Source of the DNA: Bacillota bacterium
GTDB taxonomy: Bacteria > Bacillota > UBA4882 > UBA8346
NCBI GenBank assembly: GCA_028282485.1
Contig: JANQHU010000108.1
Coordinates: 1 to 8,719, forward strand
DNA: 8,719 nt
Reading direction: 5' to 3'
The notes below the pieces were generated by a model. That model was not told the origin of the DNA and did not search any database. It saw only the letters and a program-made list of their open reading frames with translations. Position 1 is the first letter of the stretch. Each line of letters starts with the position of its first letter. Of the stretch, positions 1-5,740 are shown in pieces. A program made the translations under genes and the position numbers.

Positions 1-780
1 ATCATGCTTCTGATTAACTAAACCCTCATCTCCTTTTAATAGTTTCACAAAATTTTCTGCTAAATAAGGATTTTCGTTCCAAAAAAAACCATCACCATAA
101 GCTTCCATTCCGGTAATTTTTATTATTCGGGGTACTTCAAATTTTAGAGGGCGAATCCCCTTCAATAATTTTCTTAAAGCGGCCTCATGGGCTTCAAATG
201 GCCAATTCAAAGCGATTAAGAAGCGAGCTACCTCTTTCGTCTCATCTTCCATTATCCCGTAGATATCATTATAGCAAGTAATGATCGCCCTGCGCTCCGC
301 TGTAACTTGACCGATGATGGTTTGATAGGTTATTTGTACTTTGGTGCCCACCGGAATTAAATAAAACAACTCTTTAACATCCTGATTATTCATCCGAAAA
401 CAACCTTGGGAAACAGCATTGCCAATGGACCATTCGGCGTTATTTCCATGAATACCATAACCTTTTTTACTAAGTCCTAACCAAAAATCCCCTAAGGGAT
501 TATCGGGGCCCGGCAATACTGGCTCTCTGCCATCATTAGGGTACCAGGTGGGTTGATATACTTTATTAACAATAAAAAAATTTCCCCTGGGTGAAGGAGT
601 ACTGCTTTTCCCAATCGCCACTGGGTATGTTTGGACTAAGTGTTGATCATAATATAAAAAGAGTCTAAATTGGGGAAGATTAATAGTAATTTGCCAGGGG
701 TTTTCTTTTTTTTTCCACCCTAAAGTTAATAGCAGTAACACGATTAAGATTACCACCTTCAAAAACCGTTTCTTAATCAT
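1..780 (-). CDS. L,D-transpeptidase (YkuD family), C-terminus cut off by window edge
   Basis: My own translation from the ATG at 780 gives 260 residues with no stop before the left edge, so the gene is partial. Residues 1-22 are a short basic stretch (MIKKRF) and a hydrophobic run, which suggests a signal anchor and activity outside the membrane. The catalytic YkuD signature is clear: YGIHGNN (His111) followed by SQGCFRM (catalytic Cys127, Arg129). The family makes 3-3 crosslinks in peptidoglycan or attaches proteins to it. The domain ends near residue 152; at least 105 further residues follow, with no motif I recognise. The start is supported by GGGAGG seven bases upstream. The preceding ATPase gene ends 91 bases upstream, and that gap holds the hairpin described separately. 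The family is sure; the substrate is unknown. Confidence 0.9.
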   Translation of the reverse strand, partial: MIKKRFLKVVILIVLLLLTLGWKKKENPWQITINLPQFRLFLYYDQHLVQTYPVAIGKSSTPSPRGNFFIVNKVYQPTWYPNDGREPVLPGPDNPLGDFWLGLSKKGYGIHGNNAEWSIGNAVSQGCFRMNNQDVKELFYLIPVGTKVQITYQTIIGQVTAERRAIITCYNDIYGIMEDETKEVARFLIALNWPFEAHEAALRKLLKGIRPLKFEVPRIIKITGMEAYGDGFFWNENPYLAENFVKLLKGDEGLVNQKHD

Positions 781-785
781 CAAAA

Positions 786-831
786 AACCTCCCTTTAAAC
801 ACCTTAAATCTTATGGTTTAAAGAAGAGGTT
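786..831 (-). promoter_or_regulatory. Hairpin covering the ribosome site of the L,D-transpeptidase gene; possible terminator or attenuator
   Basis: In the minus-strand transcript, AACCUCUUCUUUAAA (831-817) can pair with UUUAAAGGGAGGUU (799-786) across a small internal loop. The 3' arm contains the GGGAGG ribosome site and is followed by a run of U. A second hairpin, CUUUAAA (823-817) with UUUAAGG (808-802), uses the same 5' bases and would leave the ribosome site free. The structure could end transcription coming from the ATPase gene, or hide the ribosome site. Its function is inferred only from base pairing. Confidence 0.4.
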
Positions 832-871
832 TATGAATAATTGAAAATGCTATTTTTTTAGGTTAATTTAG

Positions 872-1975
872 TTATTTAATCACTTTTTCGGTTTCTTTAT
901 CAAAAAGATGAATTTTGTTAGCATCAAAGACTACGGCATGTTGACTACCATCAGTGGCCCGAGTATGGGCATCAAACCGAGCTTTAAATTCATGATCCCC
1001 CAAATTCATATAAACGTAAACTTCTGAGCCCATCAATTCGGTAACATCAACATTTACTACCACGGATTCTTCTTCGGGTACCTCCGAAAGTACTTCTTTA
1101 TCCTTAATTGCTTCGGGTCGAATCCCCAAAATTACTTGTTTATTACTATAACCTCTAATAAAATGATATTTATTTTCCGGTATTTTTATTTTAAAATTGC
1201 ATAAATTCACATAGAGGTTTCCTTGTTCTTCTAATACAACCCCATTTAAGAAGTTCATGGAGGGGGAACCGATAAAGCCAGCCACAAACACGTTCACTGG
1301 GCTATCGTAAATTTCCAAAGGAGTTCCTACTTGTTGAATGAAACCATCTTTCATGACCACAATACGGTCTCCCATGGTCATCGCTTCCGTCTGATCATGA
1401 GTAACATAAATAGTAGTAGTCTTTAATCGATTATGAATCTTATTCAACTCGGAACGGGTTTGCACTCTCAATTTAGCATCCAAATTAGAAAGGGGTTCAT
1501 CCATTAAAAATACTTTGGGCTCCCGCACAATAGCTCGCCCTAAAGCAACTCGTTGTCTTTGGCCCCCCGAAAGCATCTTGGGCCTCCGTTCTAATAATTT
1601 TTCAATACTTAAGATTTTGCCCGCCTCTTTCACGCGCCGATCAATTTCTAATTTGGAAAACTTACGTAATTTTAACCCAAAAGCCATATTCTCATAAACT
1701 GTCATATGGGGGTAAAGGGCATAATTCTGAAAAACCATTGCAATATCACGATCTTTAGGAGGAATATTATTTACTACGGTTTCACCAATATAAATCTTCC
1801 CCTCTGATATCTCTTCTAGACCCGCTACCATGCGGAGTGAAGTAGTCTTCCCACAACCTGACGGACCTACAAATACAACAAACTCTTTATCTTTTATTTC
1901 TAAAGAGATGTCATTAACTGCGATAACCCCTCCCGGATATTTCTTATACACGTTTTCAAAAACAACACTTGCCAT
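872..1975 (-). CDS. ugpC: Sugar ABC transporter ATP-binding protein (MalK/UgpC/MsmX family)
   Basis: A 367-residue cytoplasmic ATPase of carbohydrate ABC importers. All motifs are intact and in order: Walker A GPSGCGKT (37-44), Q-loop Gln83, signature LSGGQ (135-139), Walker B VFLMDE (155-160), D-loop SNLD (163-166) and switch His193. A C-terminal regulatory/OB-fold region from about residue 235 is typical of the MalK subgroup, and the total length is normal for it. No permease or sugar-binding protein gene is nearby. It may therefore be a shared ATPase serving several importers, as MsmX does in Bacillus; that is inference. The start at 1975 has AAGGAGG at a good distance. It lies 149 bases downstream of rimI and may have its own promoter. 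The exact symbol (ugpC, msmX or malK) cannot be fixed from sequence alone. Confidence 0.93.
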   Translation of the reverse strand: MASVVFENVYKKYPGGVIAVNDISLEIKDKEFVVFVGPSGCGKTTSLRMVAGLEEISEGKIYIGETVVNNIPPKDRDIAMVFQNYALYPHMTVYENMAFGLKLRKFSKLEIDRRVKEAGKILSIEKLLERRPKMLSGGQRQRVALGRAIVREPKVFLMDEPLSNLDAKLRVQTRSELNKIHNRLKTTTIYVTHDQTEAMTMGDRIVVMKDGFIQQVGTPLEIYDSPVNVFVAGFIGSPSMNFLNGVVLEEQGNLYVNLCNFKIKIPENKYHFIRGYSNKQVILGIRPEAIKDKEVLSEVPEEESVVVNVDVTELMGSEVYVYMNLGDHEFKARFDAHTRATDGSQHAVVFDANKIHLFDKETEKVIK

Positions 1976-2013
1976 AAAATTTCCTCCTTATAATAAAAAT
2001 GCTATTGAACTCT

Positions 2014-2049
2014 GCAGGTACTATCCTGCTATCTAGTCTCTTAAGACAA
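2014..2049 (-). promoter_or_regulatory. Possible promoter with overlapping dyad upstream of the ABC ATPase gene
   Basis: On the minus strand, TTGTCT (2049-2044) and GATAGT (2025-2020) are 18 bases apart, each matching 4 of 6 consensus bases. The -10 element lies inside a perfect inverted repeat, GCAGG-N6-CCTGC (2014-2029), which is a possible repressor site. The promoter match is modest. The dyad could instead form a hairpin in the mRNA leader. Confidence 0.3.
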
Positions 2050-2124
2050 ACTATATTAAAACTCGAATGCTAATATTCGCCATTTTTTAACTTTTTCCTG
2101 CCTTTTATGCTTTTAATTATCTTT

Positions 2125-2571
2125 CTAAAGATTTTTTTGCATAATTAAAGCATCTTCATTATTATCTAAATAATACTTTTTTCGAAAACCTAAGGGTTCA
2201 AAACCTAAGTTGCGATAAGTTTTCTGGGCTACCTGATTAGATGCTCTTACTTCTAAAGTTAAAAAAGATAGTTTTTTTGCGAGGGCTTTCTCAATTAACT
2301 CCCTAATTAACATTGTTGCTATTTTTTGACGGCGAAAATCGGGATGAACGGCGACATTAGTAATATGGCCTTCGTCCAGAATAAACCAGACCCCCACATA
2401 ACCACAAACTCTCTCCGCCTCATTTTTAGCTACTAAATAAAAAGCATTCTCATTCTTGAAAAGTTCATCTAAAAACGCTTCCCGGGACCAGGGAATAGGA
2501 AATGATACTTTTTCAATAATCTCAATTTGGGGAATATCAGCTAAAGTCATTGGGGTAATCTTAATTACCAT
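2125..2571 (-). CDS. rimI: Ribosomal-protein-alanine N-acetyltransferase RimI (GNAT family)
   Basis: A 148-residue GNAT acetyltransferase expected to acetylate the N-terminal alanine of ribosomal protein S18, using acetyl-CoA. Visible RimI features are the PWS motif (27-29), the acetyl-CoA loop at NVAVHPDFRRQKIA (72-85), and LEVRASN (106-112) with Glu107, plus Tyr119 followed by NLGF. Glu107 and Tyr119 are the expected catalytic pair. The acetyl-CoA loop has Lys83 where many GNATs have glycine. I chose the ATG at 2571 because GGGAAG lies 8 bases upstream and the length fits the family; a longer TTG-started reading from 2607 has no ribosome site. The gene overlaps the end of tsaB by 11 bases, which suggests translational coupling. 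The tsaE-tsaB-rimI order is common in Firmicutes, where tsaD often follows, but tsaD is not here. Confidence 0.92.
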   Translation of the reverse strand: MVIKITPMTLADIPQIEIIEKVSFPIPWSREAFLDELFKNENAFYLVAKNEAERVCGYVGVWFILDEGHITNVAVHPDFRRQKIATMLIRELIEKALAKKLSFLTLEVRASNQVAQKTYRNLGFEPLGFRKKYYLDNNEDALIMQKNL

Positions 2572-3259
2572 TTGGGACACTTCCCGAACGGCGTACTTCG
2601 GCGGCAACTTTTTTCAAGTAAAAAGGGACAATTTTCTGTGTTTGGGGATTTACAAATAATTTTTCATTTTTAACAACCATGATCGCCTGACTAGCCAGCG
2701 GCCGATCTAACTGATTGGAAGCGATCTGTAAGTTGGTTAACTTTTCCCAAGTACTCTGATAAGCCTTACTACCATCGCCACACAAAATTGCTTCTGGAAA
2801 TTCTGTTAATTTTTGAGCTAAAATATCAATTGGCAGCGGAGCTGGAGCCATAATTTCGGATAAGCTATCATTTATTCTTTCATATAACGCTGCATAAACT
2901 TCCGAATGCCGGGCGTCAATCAGGGCAACCACATAAGGGGCCAAATGCTTGACATTTTCAGCCATAATTCGCAAGGTATTAACTCCTACAAGAGGAATTT
3001 CTAATCCGGCAGCAAGCCCCTGGGCTACTGCTAACCCAACCCGAATACCCGTATAAGAGCCTGGCCCACTACCGACCACAATTAAATCCAGATCGGCAAC
3101 CTTCTGCTGAGTCCTGACAAATAAATCATTTAAAAGACCGATTAAGTATTCACTATTACCTTTAGCCAACTTTAGTGAAATTTCAAAGACAACCTCTTCT
3201 TCTCTTAACAGAGCTATACTCCCCCATTTCGAAGAGGTATCAATCCCTAAAACAAGCAA
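2561..3259 (-). CDS. tsaB: tRNA t6A biosynthesis protein TsaB
   Basis: A 232-residue ASKHA-fold protein (YeaZ family). It is the scaffold partner of TsaD and TsaE in making N6-threonylcarbamoyladenosine at position 37 of ANN-decoding tRNAs. The N-terminal phosphate-loop-like segment LGIDTSS (4-10) and the strongly conserved GPGSYTGIRVGL (65-76) identify it. The region usually holding an HSE/HSV-type motif reads GNSEYL (34-39), without the histidine; TsaB is regarded as non-catalytic, so this need not matter. The start is a TTG at 3259 with GGAGGAG 8 bases upstream. It overlaps the tsaE 3' end by 13 bases and the rimI start by 11, indicating one coupled translational unit. Confidence 0.93.
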   Translation of the reverse strand: MLVLGIDTSSKWGSIALLREEEVVFEISLKLAKGNSEYLIGLLNDLFVRTQQKVADLDLIVVGSGPGSYTGIRVGLAVAQGLAAGLEIPLVGVNTLRIMAENVKHLAPYVVALIDARHSEVYAALYERINDSLSEIMAPAPLPIDILAQKLTEFPEAILCGDGSKAYQSTWEKLTNLQIASNQLDRPLASQAIMVVKNEKLFVNPQTQKIVPFYLKKVAAEVRRSGSVPNGN

Positions 3260-3714
3260 ATCCGGATCTCCTCCAAAAGCTTTGTCGATGCGATCCCAGA
3301 AGCAGTAATCTCCAGTTCTCTAACCGAGGGATCCGCTCCATAATTTATATTAATTGCTAAATAATCAAATATTTGAGCAGTTAACAACAATTCGCCCCAC
3401 TCCACTACAACTACTCCTTCGGCGAGAAGTTCAGTTATTTCTAATACTTCTAAATCTTTAACTGTTTCAAGCCGATATAAGTCTAAATGATTTAAGGTAT
3501 ATTTGCCTTGGTAATTCTTTAATAGTTGAAAAGTAGGGCTGGTGATCTCTGCGGTAACTTTCAATCCTCTGGCAATTCCTTTAGTCAAAGTGGTCTTGCC
3601 TACTCCCAAATTACCAAATAAAAAAAGGAGATGATGGGGTTTAACCAGTTCTCCAATTTTCCTTCCCAAAGCTAGCATTTCTGATTCATTATTTATGCTT
3701 ACTAATAGACTCAC
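3247..3714 (-). CDS. tsaE: tRNA t6A biosynthesis ATPase TsaE
   Basis: A 155-residue P-loop ATPase (YjeE family) that works with TsaB and TsaD in t6A formation. It shows Walker A GNLGVGKT (34-41), the TSPTF motif (58-62), HLDLYRL (76-82, the conserved HxDxYR) and VVEWGE (103-108). I placed the start at the GTG at 3714, which has AGGGGA 6 bases upstream and gives a normal family length. A TTG at 3738 would add eight residues but has no ribosome site. The toxin gene ends 86 bases upstream, with no convincing promoter or terminator between, so tsaE is probably at least partly transcribed from the toxin-antitoxin promoter. The stop overlaps the tsaB start by 13 bases. Confidence 0.93.
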   Translation of the reverse strand: MSLLVSINNESEMLALGRKIGELVKPHHLLFLFGNLGVGKTTLTKGIARGLKVTAEITSPTFQLLKNYQGKYTLNHLDLYRLETVKDLEVLEITELLAEGVVVVEWGELLLTAQIFDYLAININYGADPSVRELEITASGIASTKLLEEIRICLF

Positions 3715-3800
3715 AATTATTCCCCTATTTTCCACCAAATTACTTTAAGATACTGATTTAAATATAAATGTATTCATAAATAAACTAGATAAGTTAGTGC

Positions 3801-4139
3801 TTATAATTCTAAACTAATTTTGAGAGCTAAATTGACTTTTTCCATAATTTCCTGATCTAAAGTAGTAATCAGCTCTTTTAATCTTTGTTTATCAATAGTT
3901 CTTAACTGTTCAAGTAAAATCACCGAGTCTTTCTCTAAATTATATTGTTCGGCTTTCAACTCAATATGGGTCGGAAGTTTGGCCCGTTTGATTTTCGAGG
4001 TAATTGCCGCCACAATTGTGGTTGGACTATAAATATTACCAATATTGTTCTGAATGATTAAGACTGGTCGTAAGCCACCCTGTTCCGAACCGAGGACTGG
4101 ATTTAAATTAGCATAAAAAATCTCGCCACGATGAATCAT
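3801..4139 (-). CDS. ndoA: Type II toxin, EndoA/MazF-family mRNA interferase
   Basis: A 112-residue PemK/MazF-fold endoribonuclease closely resembling Bacillus EndoA. Recognisable segments include GSEQGGLRPVLIIQN (17-31), PTTIVAAIT (39-47), KLPTH and DSVILLEQLRTIDKQRL. Arg24 and Thr47 occupy the positions of the EndoA catalytic Arg and Thr, so the enzyme looks active. Bacillus EndoA cuts RNA at UACAU; the same specificity here is inference from similarity. The ATG at 4139 lies three bases after the antitoxin stop, with AAGGA inside the end of the antitoxin gene as ribosome site, the usual coupled antitoxin-first arrangement. tsaE follows downstream on the same strand. Confidence 0.95.
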   Translation of the reverse strand: MIHRGEIFYANLNPVLGSEQGGLRPVLIIQNNIGNIYSPTTIVAAITSKIKRAKLPTHIELKAEQYNLEKDSVILLEQLRTIDKQRLKELITTLDQEIMEKVNLALKISLEL

Positions 4140-4142
4140 TAA

Positions 4143-4421
4143 TTAACTTTCCTTTTTCATCAGGTAATTCTCATAGTTTTGGAGATCTTTGGCATCCTGT
4201 TCCATTCCTTCTTCAGCCAGAGTGCGATTGATCATTCCCGTTCGTTCATAACCCAGGCGATATCCTTCCAACCGTTCTGAATGTCGCCGTTCTTCAATTA
4301 ATTGAGCGACTGCTTCTCTGACAAATGCACTCCGATTACCAGTCTCGCGTCGGACAATATGATCTAATTCTTGCAGAAGATTATTAGGCATACTAACTAC
4401 AATCCGTTTCGCTTGCGCCAT
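4143..4421 (-). CDS. ndoAI: Type II antitoxin, EndoAI/MazE-like ribbon-helix-helix protein
   Basis: A 92-residue antitoxin partnered with the toxin directly downstream. Residues 5-45 read as a ribbon-helix-helix DNA-binding domain: the beta strand KRIVVSMPN, then helices around LLQELDHIV and RSAFVREAVAQLIEER. The C-terminal part contains GYERTGMINRTLAEEG (57-72), matching the pattern of the EndoAI toxin-binding tail. RHH antitoxins of this type usually repress their own operon. The start ATG has AGGAG seven bases upstream, and a good promoter lies about 60 bases upstream of the start codon. Homology to Bacillus EndoAI is recognisable mainly in the tail and domain order, so the family call rests partly on the neighbouring toxin. 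Confidence 0.9.
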   Translation of the reverse strand: MAQAKRIVVSMPNNLLQELDHIVRRETGNRSAFVREAVAQLIEERRHSERLEGYRLGYERTGMINRTLAEEGMEQDAKDLQNYENYLMKKES

Positions 4422-4444
4422 TTAACCACTCCTACCATTTATCT

Positions 4445-4460
4445 ATTGCCTCTAGACAAT
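4445..4460. promoter_or_regulatory. Imperfect palindrome in the antitoxin leader, possible operator
   Basis: The stretch ATTGCCTCTAGACAAT has 4-bp perfect outer arms (ATTG/CAAT) and a TCTAGA core. It lies between the promoter at 4480-4509 and the antitoxin start. Its position fits an autoregulatory site for the RHH antitoxin. There is no direct evidence of binding. Confidence 0.25.
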
Positions 4461-4479
4461 CCGGGAGCCTTTTATGTTT

Positions 4480-4509
4480 ATTATATACAATTAATCCGAA
4501 ATAAGTCAA
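4480..4509 (-). promoter_or_regulatory. Promoter of the ndoAI-ndoA module
   Basis: On the minus strand, TTGACT (4509-4504, 5 of 6 to consensus) and TATAAT (4485-4480, 6 of 6) are 18 bases apart. Transcription would start near 4473, giving a leader of about 50 bases before the antitoxin. No clear terminator separates it from thiN, so read-through from thiN is also possible. Confidence 0.65.
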
Positions 4510-4551
4510 ATGGTATTAACAATTTCATATTTAACTGAATACTTTGGCAAT

Positions 4552-5190
4552 TTACTCTTTAAAATAAATCACCAACAACACTCCATCCGCCAAATCAATG
4601 GTAGCAGTGTCTCCCAAAAGGCCATTATGAATACCCCGAGAACTTTTAAAATCTAGTTCTTCGTTATTCAAATCATACTCAAAGCCTGATGTAGTAACTC
4701 CGGTTACTTTGGGAGTTAAGGGCATTAGGGAAATATTCCACTCAGGTTTATTATATACTACTGTTTTCTGGTTAATGGTAAAAATATTGTGTTTTGAATC
4801 CAGCAAATGCGCCGAAACCCCATGTTCCAAAGCATTTAATAATAACCCGATGTTTCCCATGGTATGATCAAACCGACCGCCCAAACCACCTAAAATTTTA
4901 ATCTGTTCCATTTGTTGGTTTATTGCAATCTCTACTGCTAATTCCAGATCACTTTTATTTTTTTGCTGGGGATAGGGAATAACGCGTACCCCATTGGCAC
5001 TCATTCGCCCCAAAATATTTAAAGAAAGAGAATCGAAATCACCAACTAAAATCGTCGGATAAGCTCCAATCTTTCTTAAATATTCTCCGCCGCGGTCTGC
5101 GGCAATAATCACTTCGGGTTTATCTACAACTTCGATTTGAAGTTGTTCCAAGTCTATTGGGCCTCCACCAACTATAAGAGCTTTTTTCAT
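4552..5190 (-). CDS. thiN: Thiamine pyrophosphokinase (thiamine diphosphokinase)
   Basis: A 212-residue cytosolic enzyme that transfers pyrophosphate from ATP to thiamine, giving thiamine pyrophosphate directly. Family motifs are AADRGGEYL (30-38), VGDFDSL (49-55), KNKSDLELA (77-85) and LGGRFDHTMGN (103-113); the Asp residues of GDFDS and KSDLE and the RFDH segment form the active site. The C-terminal thiamine-binding half is present and the length is normal. The ATG at 5190 has AAAGAGG 13 bases upstream, a rather long spacing, so expression may be modest. Its own promoter lies just after the rpsI terminator. In the cell it would salvage imported thiamine. I see no TPP riboswitch in the 122-base upstream gap, so thiamine control at this site is not evident. 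Confidence 0.95.
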   Translation of the reverse strand: MKKALIVGGGPIDLEQLQIEVVDKPEVIIAADRGGEYLRKIGAYPTILVGDFDSLSLNILGRMSANGVRVIPYPQQKNKSDLELAVEIAINQQMEQIKILGGLGGRFDHTMGNIGLLLNALEHGVSAHLLDSKHNIFTINQKTVVYNKPEWNISLMPLTPKVTGVTTSGFEYDLNNEELDFKSSRGIHNGLLGDTATIDLADGVLLVIYFKE

Positions 5191-5220
5191 TTTAAATAAT
5201 CAACCTCTTTATAAAACTAA

Positions 5221-5249
5221 TATATATAAATTAACTATAAATTATTCAA
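5221..5249 (-). promoter_or_regulatory. Probable promoter of thiN
   Basis: On the minus strand, TTGAAT (5249-5244) is followed after 17 bases by TATATA (5226-5221), each 4 of 6 to consensus. The -35 begins in the U-run of the rpsI terminator, so the two genes are transcriptionally separated in very little space. AT-richness makes chance matches easy here. Confidence 0.45.
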
Positions 5250-5256
5250 AAAGCAA

Positions 5257-5293
5257 AAAGTAGGAATTTAACATTTTTTTCAACTCCTACTTT
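5257..5293 (-). terminator. rpsI: Rho-independent terminator of rplM-rpsI
   Basis: Arms AAAGTAGGAATT (5257-5268) and AACTCCTACTTT (5282-5293) form, in the minus-strand RNA, a 12-bp stem including one G-U pair, with a 13-base loop. U-rich sequence follows (UU, GC, UUUUU). It begins 20 bases after the rpsI stop. Confidence 0.8.
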
Positions 5294-5312
5294 ATCCTGA
5301 TTATTAAAAATC

Positions 5313-5723
5313 TTACCGTTTCGAGAATTGTGGTGCTTTTCTCGCTTTTTTCAAACCATATTTACGTCTTTCTTTCATACGGGGATCCCGTGTTAAGAAA
5401 CCTTCTTTTTTCAAGGATAAGCGCAAGGCCTCATCAAACTTTAATAAGGCTCGCGAGATTCCGTGACGAACGGCTCCGGCTTGACCAGAAACGCCTCCGC
5501 CATGTACAGAAACCAGAATATCAAATTTAGCCCCGGTTTCAGTAATTACTAAAGGTTGCTTCACTATCAACTCTAAAACTTTACGACCAAAATACTCATC
5601 AATTGGTTTTTTATTGACAATGATATTTCCTTGACCTTCTACCAATCTCACTTTGGCAACAGCACATTTTCTCCTACCGGTACCATAATACATTGTTTTC
5701 ATTGTTTTTTTAGCACGTGGCAT
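5313..5723 (-). CDS. rpsI: 30S ribosomal protein S9
   Basis: A 136-residue S9 protein of the small-subunit head. Its C-terminal tail reaches toward P-site tRNA. The hallmark segments are YYGTGRRKCAVAKVRL near the N-terminus, VHGGGVSGQAGAVRHGISRAL in the middle, and the invariant-type ending KAPQFSKR. The start ATG at 5723 has a GGGGG ribosome site about seven bases upstream. This gives roughly seven more residues (MPRAKKT) than the shortest family members; an internal ATG at codon 8 lacks a ribosome site. It follows rplM by 17 bases and is clearly cotranscribed with it, the conserved bacterial pair. Confidence 0.97.
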   Translation of the reverse strand: MPRAKKTMKTMYYGTGRRKCAVAKVRLVEGQGNIIVNKKPIDEYFGRKVLELIVKQPLVITETGAKFDILVSVHGGGVSGQAGAVRHGISRALLKFDEALRLSLKKEGFLTRDPRMKERRKYGLKKARKAPQFSKR

Positions 5724-5740
5724 ACTTTTTCCCCCTTCTT

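Noticed and set aside
1515..1697. Plus-strand open frame opposite the ABC ATPase gene
   Set aside because: It lies wholly antisense to a gene with complete motifs, has no ribosome site and no recognisable protein features. The same holds for the antisense frames at 1830-2036, 2456-2659, 3175-3360 and 5330-5530.
2119..2132. Inverted repeat ATCTTT-CT-AAAGAT as terminator of rimI
   Set aside because: On the rimI strand no U-run follows; the T-run is on the other side, and the stem is short with a two-base loop. It overlaps the stop codon and is most likely chance.
2572..2607. TTG at 2607 as the rimI start
   Set aside because: It has no ribosome site and would add 12 residues not typical of RimI; the ATG at 2571 has GGGAAG eight bases upstream.
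3715..3738. TTG at 3738 as the tsaE start
   Set aside because: No ribosome site precedes it, while the GTG at 3714 has AGGGGA at good spacing and gives a normal TsaE length.
5191..5256. TPP riboswitch before thiN
   Set aside because: The gap is short and AT-rich, and the characteristic CUGAGA-type core of the THI element is not present.
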